DNA of 64,000 nt from Haematococcus lacustris (Eukaryota; Chlorophyta; Chlorophyceae; Chlamydomonadales; Haematococcaceae): contig JASKMD010000024.1 in assembly GCA_030144725.1 (NCBI GenBank), forward strand, positions 3,277,076 through 3,341,075. The letters are read 5' to 3'. The notes under the pieces are model-generated. The model worked only from the letters and a program-made list of their open reading frames with translations. It was not told where the DNA came from and ran no database searches. Shown one piece after another: positions 34,726 through 52,195 of the stretch (the stretch's first letter is position 1; each line of letters begins with the position of its first letter). A program made the position numbers and the translations under genes.

Positions 34726-40187
<5,462 letters not shown>

Positions 40188-40205
40188 CTTTTGCATTGCT
40201 TCCTA

Positions 40206-40210
40206 TGTAA
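40206..40210 (+). terminator. TGTAA polyadenylation signal of TTLL9
   Basis: TGTAA, the usual poly(A) signal of chlamydomonadalean algae, lies 18 bases after the TTLL9 stop codon. Confidence 0.55.
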
Positions 40211-40504
40211 GCGGCAGGATGGAGCATGTACACGGCAGGTCACCATGTTAACCGTGGTGCTTGCAGGGTGTGTAGTTACGATGCTCTGGAGCTCATGCTC
40301 CTATTTAGGGTATGAATATGCTCCATGTTCAGAAACCCTGAACTAACTAATGTGATGAAGCACACGGAAGAGGGCATGTGACAGATGGCTGATGCTGATG
40401 TGTATGTGCCCAACGTGTTGACTCTGCGTGAGTACATGTTGCAATGCACAACAGGGCTGCCACTCAAAATCCAGGTGGGTTGCTACACCACTGCACGTGC
40501 CTGG

Positions 40505-40660
40505 TTGAAGGTGGGACAACATCAGCATGGATCTGGTTGTCATGCCGGCCTAGAGAATCATGAGGGCTATGACAGCATATGTGTCGTTGTTGACCGCCTC
40601 TCTAAGATTGTGCACTCTGCCCCTTGCTATGAGCCGATTGGTAGCCAAGTGGTAGCCAAT
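40505..40660 (+). pseudogene. Ty3/gypsy integrase scrap
   Basis: One frame reads GYDSICVVVDRLSKIVHSAPC, which is the integrase-core segment (usually GxDSIxVVVDRLTKxxHF). A neighbouring frame just upstream reads DNISMDLVVMP, the preceding family segment (ISMDFI), so an indel separates them. There is no protease, RT or LTR nearby. The copy is a short dead remnant. Confidence 0.6.
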
Positions 40661-41248
40661 TGACCATTAATGGTAGCCATGGGGTTTACCAAAAGTTTCA
40701 TCAAGCATATCATCCAGCTGCATGGCTGCATCCTCGCTCGGCGGGGGGGCTGGGAATGGGACTGGGGGCATTTGCAAAGCCTCCAGTGTTGCGAGCTGGG
40801 GTGGCGGGACCCTGTGCTGGTACCGGTCGGGACCTAGAGGCGCAATGATGTCCACTTAGAAGCCCCAGTGCCAGCATATCTCTAGGCGCGCGGCGTGCTG
40901 TGCAGAGGTGCCGAGGTGTGCTAGGTGCTGTCCGGTGGTGGGCGCCCTCCCACCTCAGCGGAAGGACTTTGATTAGATTAGATTAGATTACTGCGAACAA
41001 CTCCTGAACCCCACTCAGCTGTGACACGCCTGATAAAATGTTCGCATGGGTCAGTTTGGGTCACACAGGCCACCCCAGGACATCGCGTTTGCACCATCCC
41101 GCTCTATAGCTCAAGCCGTGTCTGTGTCGCTGGCCTCTAGTACGGCCGCGATGGTGGTGGGCGAACATGTTCCCTCGCGGATGAGCTTATAATAGTGGTC
41201 TCTATCACTAGGCATCGCACAAATTGTTCCAGCGACGCGTTGCAAAAT

Positions 41249-41863
41249 CACGTGACTGTCCAGTCGAGCGCAACAGGAGCCGGAGGTGCATCTATAGTCC
41301 TAGTTTGCTCAGGTACGTGGCGCAACACCAATAAACGCGACATGCCCCATGCCTTGACTGACCAGAATTCGGTGTTTCTCTGACTGGCGCCAGGCACTAG
41401 CCAGGGCTCCATCCGCGACCGTTGGCACACACATGTGTCCGTGGCAAACCCATCTACACAACAGGTAAGGTTGCTGCAACATGCAAGTGAGGTGTGAGTG
41501 ACAACTTCACAACAAGCCCATGGCACGCGGATGAGCTAAGTGGCATACCATTTCATTAGTAAACATGGTTGTGGCATGGCTGGGCGTGCCATGGGCTTGT
41601 TGTGAAGTTGTCACTCACACCTCACTTGCATGTTGCAGCAACCTTACCTATTGTGTAAATGTGTCTGCTACGGACACATGTGTGTGACAATGGTCGTGGA
41701 TGGAGCCCTGGCTAGTGCCTGGCGCCAGTCACAGGAACACCGAATTCCGGTCAGTCGAGGCATGGGGCATGCCGCTTTTGATGGTGCTGCGCCACTTACT
41801 AGATATAACTAGGACTGTAGATGCACCTCCCGCCACCGTCGCGCTCGGCTGGACCGTCACGTG
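41249..41863. repeat. large inverted repeat (279-bp arms, 57-bp loop)
   Basis: 41249-41527 and 41585-41863 are reverse complements of equal length. The innermost 60 or so bases pair perfectly (through GGTAAGGTTGCTGCAACATG and GAAGTTGTCACTCACACC). Outer parts differ at about one base in eight to ten. Pairing weakens beyond the CACGTGA ends. No conserved protein frame is seen in the arms. Confidence 0.9.
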
Positions 41864-42159
41864 ATGCTGCACGGTGCTGCGATAGGCATTCTGACCCGTA
41901 CGACCTTACAACAACTAGCACCCAATAGCAAGCTTGCGTCTTAAGCACATTTATTGTGGAGGGCGCCAGAGGCTTCAGGCCAGGCACAACCATCAGCAGG
42001 ATACAGCGCAAAAGGACGATTGCAATGCAGCAGGCGCAACTGCTTTCCGTGGCCTATGGGCTCCGTTCGTCAAAATTTGAAATTTCCTCAGGGCGTGTCA
42101 CAGCTGAACCCCACAGCCCTCATGCTACACCAAAATAAAGCATGAGTTGGAATCGAACC

Positions 42160-42250
42160 GGGCTGCGAGCTCATCATTGTAAAGGCTACTGACAGTGTGC
42201 CTAATGCGCACTTCAGCTCAGCCTTCTGGTGTGTGTGCCTGTGCCAGTGC
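42160..42250. repeat. dispersed repeat, copy B
   Basis: A partner of 34085-34200. Here it adjoins the 3' side of Fanzor-like copy 4 and, on the minus strand, runs into GGTTCGATTCC, a tRNA B-box-like motif. Confidence 0.7.
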
Positions 42251-42329
42251 CTGTGCCTGCGCCACACACATCCCCTTTGTGAGGGGTTCATTGTTTTTTT
42301 TTGTTGGGATTGTCTTGAGCTGTAGCTGG

Positions 42330-42533
42330 CTATTGCTGCTGCTTGCGCTGCCACTTGAGCAACAGGGGTTTGTCGGCTATCTCCACCCACTCCTGGCCTG
42401 GCTGGCCTGGCTTCGGCATGGCTGGGCGGTTAGGCCAGTAGCACAGCTCAGTGGGACGTGGCCCTGGGCCGACTGCACAGCGGCGGATGTTCAGCGCGGC
42501 TGAGACGTCCCGGTCATAGAACCTGCACATGGG
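42330..42533 (-). pseudogene. Fanzor/TnpB-like fragment (copy 4), cut by hAT-2
   Basis: It reads PMCRFYDRDVSAALNIRRCA, then RPTELCYWPNRPAMP, then a Lys/Gln-rich end and stop. DRDxSAALNI is the terminal RuvC motif, and FYDRD is closer to canonical TnpB/Fanzor sequence than the other copies. The hAT-2 target duplication falls at codons P-M just upstream. Beyond hAT-2 (45781 onward) no upstream nuclease sequence is visible; CCCATGTGCAG just before FYDRD could be an intron acceptor. Confidence 0.62.
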
Positions 42534-42834
42534 TAGGGAGCGTCTCATGTACGTACATGTATGTACATGTAACTGTTACATTTCCGGGTTATACGGGTGT
42601 TACACGGGGTGTTACACGGGATGTTACATACTAGCGTCAACCCTGGCGACCCCGGTTCGACTCCTGAAGGTGACAAAAATCAGGTCGACTTTTCTCGGGC
42701 TAGTTTGCAGCGCCCAAGTCATTTCAACAATCTAATATCGAGCTTACCCACGGCCCCCATTGAGTCGGCCATTTGCACAAAAGCATGCACAATTCTATGG
42801 TGGTGGGTTGTGTGCACAGTGCCACACAGGCACA

Positions 42835-43110
42835 CTAGGCCCAGAGCCACACATGGCCAGCCTGCTGCTCACACCCACACATGGCACGCTAAGTGTCCTG
42901 GGCGGCTGCTAGGCCCAGAGCCACACATGGCCAGCCTGCTGCTCACACCCACACATGGCACGCTAAGAGTCCTGGGCGGCTGCTAGGCCCAGAGCCACAC
43001 ATGGCCAGCCTGCTGCTCACACCCACACATGGCACGCTAAGAGTCCTGGGCGGCTGCTAGGCCCAGAGCCACACATGGCCAGCCTGCTGCTCACACCCAC
43101 ACATGGCACG
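42835..43110. repeat. 74-bp tandem repeat inside hAT-2
   Basis: Starts of CTAGGCCCAGAGCC at 42835, 42909, 42983 and 43057 give a constant 74-bp period, about 3.7 copies, between the transposase stop and the left end. Confidence 0.95.
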
Positions 43111-43112
43111 CC

Positions 43113-45524
43113 TCATATTGTGATGCCTTCTGCCAGCAGCTGGGATGGCTCACTTGGCTCAGATGAGGGGATGTTGGCCTTAATGAACACCATCTTCTCC
43201 GCTGTGGCCACGTTGAGCTGTGACCTTCCAGCGTTGTAGGTGTTGCCCCAAGATGACCAGTTACGCTCCGCAGCTGCAGTGGTGACATGCATGGCCAGCA
43301 AGCGTACCGCAGCCTGGCGTAAGTTAGGGAAACACCTTGCCCCTAGAAAGGTCCAGAAGCCGCTGCGCACACTGATGCATGCCGTGGTAGTCTTGCCGTC
43401 CTCGTCGGTGCGTGTCTCAGCCACAATAGCTGCCACACTGGACTTCATGTCAGTTGGCCAATCACCCAAGGTCAGCAATGTGAGCTCCCTCCTTGCAGCT
43501 CCAAGCGAGCACTCGGCGAGCTGTGCCACAACGGTGACCACATCTTCTTGTTGGGTTGGTTGCAGACGGTGCATGGTAGGCCGTGGGTGGGTTCCGGGGG
43601 CCAGACACTTGTAGTTGGCTGGGTCCAAAGCATAAGCCGCAGCGTAGGCAGGGGAGTAGTGTGTTTGCGCTCGCCGTTGGAACGCAGCCACCACTCCCAA
43701 TGCCAACCTAGGGCTCACAATGACCGCGTGCTCCACCCATTCTTTTGCATGGTCCACCAACGCATTCCATACCATCAGCACCTACAACATCAAATGTCAC
43801 CCACACACATACATCCTTACACCATTAACATATACATCCACTCTGCCCAACTAACAGTGTCACACCCACACTGCCCGTGCATATACAGCCATACCTGGCT
43901 GAGGTAGGGTGCATCAGCCTCCAGCCTGTGGATGGCATTGCTGATCGGCTTCATCAGCTTGATGACCAACTTCAGGCTCTTGTACCAAGGTGCTGCAATG
44001 CACACATTGCACACATTGCTTATTCCATGTGTTAGCCTGTACATTGTTTAGCACACTATCCACCCTACAAGTGCTATAGGACTCACTTGTCACACACTTC
44101 TCAAACACTGCGGCATTTGCGCTCGACAGGCGTAGTTCGAGCTTGGTGGGCTTTGACAGGTCTTTGCAGAGGAGGTTCATCTGATGGGCGGAGCAGCCAA
44201 GGATGACGATGGTGGGCATCTCCCGCTGCATCATGCGCATGGCACTGTGGTTGGCTGCCGTGTTGTCCATGATGACACCATGGCACTCCACTGAGGCAAG
44301 ACCCAAATCCTTGCAAAGGTCTTGCAAGACCTCCATGTGCAGCTCCTTGATGGCTCCAGCATCCTTGCGCTTGCCCGACACGTCCACCACGCGCAAAAAC
44401 AACATGCCGCCATAGGGTTTCAGAACAAGGAAGTTGATGAGCGGCGACCCCCTGCCAGCGAACTTGTTTTTCCAACCGTCTGAGACGAGAACAAAGCCAT
44501 CCTGTAGGCAAGGATTAATCAGGGCAGGACAGGGCTGGGCTGGGCTGGGCTGGGCTGGGCTGGGCTGGGCTGGGCTGGGCTGGGCTGGGCGGGGCGGGGC
44601 TGGGCTGGGCGGGGCGGGGCGGGGCGGGGCGGGGCTGGGCTGGGCTGGGCTGGGCTGGGCTGGGCTGGGCTGGGCTGGGCTGGGCTGGGCTGGGCTGGGC
44701 TGGGCTGGGCTGGGCTGGGCTGGGCTGGGCTGGGCTGGGCTGGGCTGGGCTGGGCTGGGCTGGGCTGGGCTGGGCTGGGCTGGGCTGGGCTGGGCTGGGC
44801 TGGGCTGGGCTGGGCTGGGCTGGGCTGGGCTGGGCTGGGCTGGGCTGGGCTGGGCTGGGCTGGGCTGGGCTGGGCTGGGCTGGGCGGGGCTGGGCGGGGC
44901 TGGGCTGGGCTGGGCGGGCGGGGAGGGGGTGTAGAGACTGGGAGGTGGTGGTGGTGGAAGGCACATGTTGCAAGGCAGGGTTAGGCAATGGGCAAGGGCA
45001 ATGGGCAGGGGCAGTTCCATCACCTTCGCTAGCTTTCGCAGCTCTTTGAAGGTTGCCTGCTTGACCTCTGAGTAGAGCTCGTCGAGCAGTTGCGTGCGGT
45101 AGTGCTTCTCTTTGTACACATCAACCCCTAGCAGCTGGAAGACAGATTGGAGGTGGACATTGTCCATTATGTTGAAGGGAAGCTGCTGCGTGACGAGGAA
45201 GAGTCCGATCCTGCGCCTGACAGCCCGCTGAATGCCCTCAGGCATTGCTGCACCCCGGTCCTCTCGCGGCAGTGGGCCAATGCTGGGTGCACCTTCAAGC
45301 TTGCATTTGTGCCTGGCAGCCAGCTGGCTCATGTTCGCGACGCTGAGCTCAGCCCGGTTGTTTGGTGGGCACCTCTTGCACTGGCACACCACAATGCCGT
45401 CGCTATTGTAACGAAAGAGCCAGTCATTTGCGAACTTGCTGGCCAAAGCTCTACGAAGTACAACATCTGCTGCCAAATCGAGACTGTTGTAGACCTGCTG
45501 CTTGGGAACATTCGCAGCAGCCAT
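43113..45524 (-). CDS. hAT transposase of hAT-2
   Basis: Four exons join in phase: 45524-45024, 44501-44087, 43992-43895 and 43781-43113, for 560 residues. Order of domains: an N-terminal BED-like zinc finger (CQCKRC, then HKCKL); a helical region ([20 protein letters not shown]); an RNase-H-like catalytic core beginning [12 protein letters not shown] with first Asp in [22 protein letters not shown], second Asp in [14 protein letters not shown], then [14 protein letters not shown]; and the C-terminal dimerisation region ([19 protein letters not shown], then [18 protein letters not shown]). This is the DUF659-type hAT layout. The intron after exon 1 contains the GGGCT satellite, also open when read through as PSPAQ repeats. 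With intact exons and perfect ends it may be active or recently active. Confidence 0.9.
44522..44923. repeat. (GGGCT)n satellite in the hAT-2 intron
   Basis: About 80 pentamers, mostly GGGCT, with GGGCG variants clustered at 44587-44636 and 44881-44923. Confidence 0.97.
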
Positions 45525-45986
45525 CAGCAGCTGCTAGAGCTGCTACTGCGGCGTGCACTATTGCAGCCGAAATGCAGCCCGCGGCCCGCGACCCCAAAAA
45601 AATTTCTAGGTGCGGGAGCAGTTGCGACCAGTGCGGCGGGGAGTACAAGCTCACTACAGGCGAGCCGAGCAGCTAAGAAGGCTATGTAACATGACCGGCA
45701 CGTGTACGTATACGGGATGTAACATGTAACATAACATAACAATGTAACATGTAACGTTACACGGGTCCAGACGCTCCCTACACATGGGTGTGGGAGATGC
45801 ATGACGTCAATTCATGTGTCATGCCATGTGGGATATGCTCATGTCATGCACATTTATGTCATGTCATGCACATTTGCTACTGAATCGGCTTACTGCTACT
45901 GAATCGGCTTACGGCTGCTGCTACCGCTACTTGCTACTGAATCGGCTTGCGAAAAGACAACAAGCAGGCAAACAGATACACAAGAA

Positions 45987-48188
45987 ATGGCTTCTGAAGG
46001 GCTCGGGCGGGCTGCGATCGAGGCCCAGCTGGAGTCAGAAGTCCTGACGTGCAAACGAGTACAAATGCTGATGCGAGCGATGCGGCAGGTGCAGCATGCA
46101 GTTGGCCGAGGTACCTGCTGCGTATCTTCGGTATTGCCGTGCAGCGTTGAAGCATCGCCAGCGTCTTCACTCCTCCCTGTGCCGCAGTTAGGGTGTCCTG
46201 TCGACCGTCAATACTTCAACGTGGTGGATTGCAAGATGCAAGCAGGGGGAGGGTACTCCCCCACGCATGGAGTAGGTTGGTTAGCTGCAGCTCCAAAAGC
46301 ACCAGCCTTAACCCACAGGGGGCTTACTTGCTAAGAATGTTCAGCTGCAGTCATGGCTCAAGCTGCAGCCACGTCACAGCAACTGACATGGAGTGCTCTC
46401 GCCACCACACCCGCTACATGCCAGCTCTCATGCGGCATAACTAAACTGTTGTTATCATGGCTGCTTGTGATGCGCAGGTAGTCTTGTGCCAGGATGAGCT
46501 GCGCACGAAAGAGCAGGCGAGCACGAGCCGCTGCCGCCCCCTACACATCACACCCATGGCATCTGCACTTTCATGGTGTCGACTTAAGCATGTTGCAGTT
46601 CCCTGCATCATCTTATTATCATCCACAGCAGCAGCATTACATGGCATTGTATCAGGTTCTGCCTTGCTGTGCCTTGCCTTCCGTTGCCTTGCCTTCCGTT
46701 GCCTTGCCTTGTCTTGTTCTAGGTCCACTCCACGGTGCTTCATGAGTTGGTGCATGCCTATGACGACTGCCGGGCAGGGCCAGGGGGGCTGGACTGGACA
46801 AATTGCCGGCAGCACGCTTGCACTGAGGTAAGGGTAATCACACTGCCGGGCAGCAGCAGCAGCAGCGGCAGGAGTGACTGGAAGTATGTTGGTGGCGCAG
46901 TCAGGGGCAGGGGCAGGGGCAGGGGCAGGGGCAGCGGCAGCGGCAGCGGCAGCGGCAGGGGCAGCGGCAGCGGCAGCGGCAGGGGCAGGGGCAGGGGCAG
47001 CGGCAGGGGCAGGGGCAACGGCAGCGGCAGCGGCAGCGGCAGGGGCAGGGGCAGCGGCTCCACCGCTAAGCAGAGGCTGTCAGCTGCAGCAGTGAACCAC
47101 AGCAGCAATGGTGAGGAGGTGGGAATGTGAGGAGCGGCAAGGGTTTGGCTATGCGATGGTGAGTTTACACCGTTGTTGTGACCATGAGCCTGGTAGGGCT
47201 GGTTGGCCCTGCCCATCAGCAGCTTGCAGATGACAGGGTGCCACGGCTTAGCGCTGTGGTGTGTGGCGGCAGGTGCGAGCCGCCCACCTGAGTGGAGACT
47301 GTGACTGGAGCCAGGAGGCATGGAGGGGCCAGGTCAGCCTAGCTCGACCCACCACCTGGCCAGGCTTCCAGCAGCGCTGCATCGCCCGCCGCGCCGCTTT
47401 GTCCCTGGCGCTGAACCCCTGCTGCAAGGTGGTGTGGGAGGTGCAGTGGGGTGCAGAGGGGCAGGGGAGAGCAGGTAAGGGTAGGCTGCCTGATAGGCCT
47501 GCATGCACTGCCCCACACTGGGAGCGCATGCTGGCATGCCTACACGCATGTCCATGCGCCTGTTGCCCTCATCCCCGACCTCGCTCTACCCTACTGAGGC
47601 TGTTGGGCTGACCACCATGGAGCTGTGCGCCATGTAATGCACATGGGGTGCCATGTCTGGTGTGCCGTTAATCAGGGGCTGGGCCAGGAACTTTGGTCAC
47701 TGGCAGGGTGGTGTGGGGTGCAAGCACAGGTGGAGGATGAATCCCCAGGGTGCTGCGCCATGCCATGCCCCCTTGAGCTGTACCTGCCTCACCAGCTGCT
47801 GTACCCTGCTTGCGGTGAACTAGGCGCTGAAGCAGCCTCTGCCAAGCACCACTGCAAGCAAAGAACACAAAAGATGCTGACATCGTGTACCTTACCTTGT
47901 GACCAGGAGCAGGAGCCCTGGCCCCCAGCCCCTCTCATGCTGGTTCTGACTCTCCCCTGCTGCTTGCAGGACATCGCCGCTGCCTCAGTGCAGGAGGTCA
48001 TGGCCAGCTGCTTGGCAGATGTGGCACCCTTCCAGACAACTGAAGAGTCGGCCTCACTACCGCCCAACCTGCAGCAGCAGCAGCAGCAGGAGCAGCAGGA
48101 GCAGCAGGAGCAGCAGCAGCAGCAGCAGCAGGAGGCAGCGCGGCCCCACCCACAGCCCCACGTCAGCTCACCTACTCAGCCTGGTTAG
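45987..48188 (+). CDS. ATP23: mitochondrial inner-membrane metalloprotease ATP23
   Basis: Six exons join in phase: 45987-46088, 46188-46271, 46478-46516, 46723-46827, 47273-47428 and 47970-48188, for 234 residues. ATP23 is a peptidase of the intermembrane space that processes ATP synthase subunit 6 in yeast and helps its assembly. Visible motifs: GCPVDRQYFNVVDCK, GGGYSPTHGVVLCQDEL, the zinc-binding HELVHAYDDCR (HExxH), LDWTNCRQHACTEVRAAHLS with GDC, RCIARRAALSLALNPCC, and VQEVMASCLADVAPF. The N-terminus has the usual Cys before the domain. Two oddities: intron 3 begins with GC (CAG/GCGAGC) where GT is expected, and after the conserved PF the protein continues about 45 residues rich in Gln, Glu and Pro. 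The start ATG is 199 bases from the hAT-2 target duplication, so hAT-2 sits in its upstream region. Confidence 0.94.
46905..47062. repeat. (GGGGCA/GCGGCA)n hexamer array in an ATP23 intron
   Basis: About 26 hexamers alternating AGGGGC and AGCGGC, in the intron after the HELVH exon. Confidence 0.93.
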
Positions 48189-48978
48189 CCATGGCCACGT
48201 GCAAGCGGGGGCACCCCTCCTGCTGCTGCTCAACCGTGGACTAGAACGGTTTTGCTATCATGCAACAGGTTGCATGGCAGATGTTTGCGGGCTGCTCAGG
48301 ATTTGAAACTTCTCATAGCCTAGGGCACCCCAGCACGGCACAATGGTACTCTAAGAAGCATCACACCTTGACTCCTGCACAAAGCGAGGACGATCGTGCC
48401 AATGATTCGTTGCCAACGTAGGGATCAATGTTGCCATTGTAGATTAAAACCTGCCAAAATAAATGCCAACCGTGCATTGAAAACCTAAGCATGGACATTA
48501 GTGATGCCGCATTTGTGCTCACCGCGTTGACAGCGACACAGTCAGCGGAAGTGGCGCAGCTTTACCGACTAATCCCACACCGATTGCCGTGGACCGACCC
48601 CGTCCACGCCGAGGACTGAAGCTAGCTCTTCCGTAGATGCGCGTTGCTGCCTTGGCACTTTTTTAGGAAAACCCTTGACGGTGGGTGTCGCAAAGTCTGT
48701 ACGGGCGATACACACCCTGGCCGTCGCAATGTCTAGTATCACAGACGATGGCACCCCCCGCCTCCCTGCCAAAGCCCATCGCTCCTTGCGCCTTCTCACC
48801 CTGCAGGTCGAGCGAGGCCCGCTGAGAGGGGCCTGACGTGCGGCATACAGCTACCCAGCTGCCCGCCCTTCGGACTGCCGTTGTCTCTGTGCCACAGCCG
48901 CGTGGGACAGGTCCGAGCAGCACCGCCCGCGACACAGCGAAGCTTAGCCAAGCTTAGCCAAGCTCGGCCAGGGGTGCC
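48189..48978. other. intergenic between ATP23 and the low-complexity gene
   Basis: No exon is supported. AAGCTTAGCC is tandemly repeated at 48941-48962. The 5' region of the next gene, and possibly upstream exons of it, should lie here. Confidence 0.4.
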
Positions 48979-50417
48979 ATGCCCTCCTCAACAGTGTGTG
49001 ACCCAGCCCAGCCTGCCAGCCAGCCTGCCTCAGGTCATCGGAGCAGCAGCAATCAGCAAGGGAGCTGGCCCCAGGGCCCCCCCGCCCCCTTGGCTACGGC
49101 CCCTTGGCGGGCTGATGCTGCCTCTAGCTGGCGAGCAGCAGGGGGGAGCTGCCCCCCAGGCCACTCCATGCTGGACTCACATTCACATCGCAGCCATGTG
49201 CAGCCCTCCGCTGTCACGACAGCTGCAGCAGGGGCAGCAACAGCAGCAGGTGGCCCCTGCCCCCCTGGTGCCCCCCGGGCCTGGGCTGTGGGGCGTGTGG
49301 GCGCCTGCGAAGCAGTGCCATTGGCCTGCTACGATGGGGTAAAGGAGACCCTGTGGGATGAGGAGTGGGGGGACGGGAAGGGGGATGGCGATAGGGAGCG
49401 GGACGGTGGCAGGGTGGGGGAGGGGGATTGGGATTGGGAGGGAGAGGGAGAGGGGGAGGGGGACGGGAAAGGCGAGGGAGGCGAGGGGAGGGAGGATGGA
49501 GGTTGGCGGTGGGATGGGCTGGTGGCCTGCTCCCTTGGTCCTGAAGGGCATAGGACATCAGGGCCAGCAGGAGTGGCTGGGCTGCAACGGCCTGGGGGGC
49601 GCCTCAGGGCTGCTGCCTCCCCCTTTGGCTCCATGCGCATGTCTGATGCAGCGCCCTGCAGCTCCTCTCCGGCCGGCCAGGGGAGGGGAGGGTCAGGCAG
49701 GAGGCCAGCAGCAGCACCCCTGTGCAGCAGCCCCAGCCTCTCCCCTTGCATGCGTGGCTGCATGGAACAGCCTTGTGGCAGCAGCACCGGTCACAGCGAC
49801 AGTGTGACCGCGGCTGAGCAGTTAGGGGCCACGAACATGGAGCAGTCACTGCCCTTAGCAGCAGCAGTGCCATCAGCAGGGGTTGCGTCAGGAGCAGTGG
49901 CAGCAGTGGGTAGTGCATTGGAAACAGGAGGTGGGGACGCAGCCAATGGCCTCCAGGCCCCCTCCTCCCTAAAGCCCATGTACTTCTCTCCAGCCTCAGC
50001 CTCCTCACCCCCTACAGCATGCCGCCCCCTCACTTCCTCTCACTCCACCGTGGCTCCACCCCTCACTCCCCCTCATTCCCCCTCACACACACCCCACCTG
50101 CCATGCAGCCCCACCCCATCCTTGCATGTGGGCAGCCCTGTCTACACGCAGGCTGAGGCAAGGGCAGCTCCCAACCACAGCTGCCAAGCCAGCCGGCAAA
50201 CTGGTCTGCCCTCAACCAAACATATGTTGCTGCCAGGAGTCGAGCCTGGGTCTGGCCAGGTGCTGGCAATGCCCACAGAGGTGCCCTGGAGCCTGGCAAG
50301 GGGCCCTGGAGCGCCGCCCGGCAAGGTGCCAGTCGGGGGATGCTGCGGCAAATCGCAACCCTCCGCATCAACAGCGCAGCAGCAGCAGGAGGTGGGGCAG
50401 CAGCAGCATGAGGTGGG

Positions 50418-50457
<40 letters not shown>

Positions 50458-52154
50458 GTGGAGCAGCAGCAGTGGCAGGAGGAAGGTGGTAAAGAGCAGC
50501 AGCAGCTTGCCATGGGGGAGCAGCGGGCGACACCTGCAAGAGACAGCACGGGCGCTGCGCCGTGTGCCTTCCCATCCTTACCCCTACCCTTGCAGCCACC
50601 CTTGACTTTTCCCCCCCTGCCTTCGGCCTCCCCCCCGCCTCACCACCTGGAGTCACTGCCACAGCTACCCCCACATACTCTGCACGCAGCCCCTGCCCCT
50701 GCCCCTGCCCCTGCCCCTCCCCCTCCCCCTCCCCCTCCCCCTCCCCCTGCCCCCGTCTTACCGCATCCTGGCCAGCTGGGGCAGCCGTTGCCCAGCCTTC
50801 AGCCCAGAAAGCCACTTCATCCCGAGCAGCCGGGGCAGCCCCCGCCCCCTCCTCTGCTGCCGCTGCAACAGCGTCCGGCACGTGTGTCTGGGAGGCAGGC
50901 CGGCAGGGCGGATGAAGCTGCTGTGCGTGCAGACCTGCTGCAGACCTCTCTGCAGGTTTGCTCCCAGGTAAGCCCGCCAGGGTAGGCCCCTGCAGCCCCT
51001 CACCAGCACCATCAGGATCTCCATCAGCAGCAGTGGCAGTGGCAGCAACCAGGGTAAGACTGGCTGCAGCACATACATGTGTAGGCTGATGAAGCTGTGT
51101 TGTCATAGTCTCCTGCCCCTGCCCCGCCCTGATCCAGCCCCTGGTCACAGTCATGCTCACTGCCCTGGCCCCTCAACCCTGAGCCCCCTTCCTCCCCTCC
51201 CTCACCCCCTGCCATCCCCTTCCTCACCTCCCTCCCCCCTGCACTTCTTCACCCCCGCAGGCAGTGACCGAATTGGCAGCAGCCCTGCAGCGGACACTGC
51301 CCCTGCAGCTGGCGCAGCTTGTAGTCGAGCGACTGACCTGCCTAGACCTACTGCCTGGTCCTGCATGCCCTGAGGCCGTAGACCTCACCAGCTGCCCCTA
51401 CCCTCCCACCCTGCAGCCGCAGCCACCCACTGCTGCCAGGGCACCGCCCCCATCAGCCCCTTGCGCCCACTCGGCATCTTGTGCATCGTCCACAGCCAGC
51501 CAGGTACACCTGGGTCTGCCCTCCCTTCCTCCCTCCCACCCTCATACTCAACCTCGGTCTCACTCTTATCATAGTTCGTGCCCCACTCTCACTCCTTCGC
51601 TGCGCTTGCAGCTACACTCTAGCCCCAGCATCCTACCAGGCCTCTCTCATCCCTTGGACCTGCCTCAGGGCTGTGGCTCAACACAACAGCAGCAAGAACA
51701 GCAGCAGCAGCAGCGGCAGCAGCAGCAGCTGCAGCAGGAGGAGCAGGAGGAGGAGCAGCAGGAGGAGGAGGAACAGCAGCAGCAGGAGCAGCAGCAGGAG
51801 CGTGCCAGCAATCTGCGCCCCCAGCCTGGCTGCAGCCTTGCTGAGGCCACCCATGCTGGGGCCTCACCCATGCTGGGGCCTTCAGACCCTCCCCCTGGCC
51901 CCACCCCTGGCTCGGACCTTGCCCTGCCTGCTGCCCTGCTCCCCGGCCCTCCCCCTGACGCTGCCCCTGGCCCCCTGATGGGCCAACCCGGAAACTCAGC
52001 CCTGGCCGTCCAGCCGTCGGCACCCCTACCCCACACTGTCACCCACCTCCAACCCCTCGTCAGCCCCCTGCTCTCCCCTTCAGCCGCTGGCTGTGGCTCC
52101 ACCTACACCGCCCTGACCACCACTGCATTGACGCCAGCAGTTGCGGCATCAACA

Positions 52155-52195
<41 letters not shown>

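Larger units (their letters stand above)
42534..45780 (-). mobile_element. hAT-2: complete hAT DNA transposon
   Basis: The left TIR TAGGGAGCGTCT (42534-42545) has its perfect reverse complement at 45769-45780. The 8-bp target duplication CACATGGG occurs at 42526-42533 and 45781-45788. Subterminal regions on both sides are rich in TGTTACA/TGTAAC motifs. The element is 3247 bp and encodes a four-exon transposase with no visible stop. Confidence 0.96.

Noticed and set aside
42640..42670. tRNA-like end (CCCCGGTTCGACTCC)
   Set aside because: The T-stem does not pair and no acceptor stem is found. It lies in the left subterminal region of hAT-2.
44434..44934. GLGWA repeat protein on the plus strand
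   Set aside because: Antisense translation of the GGGCT satellite in the hAT-2 intron.
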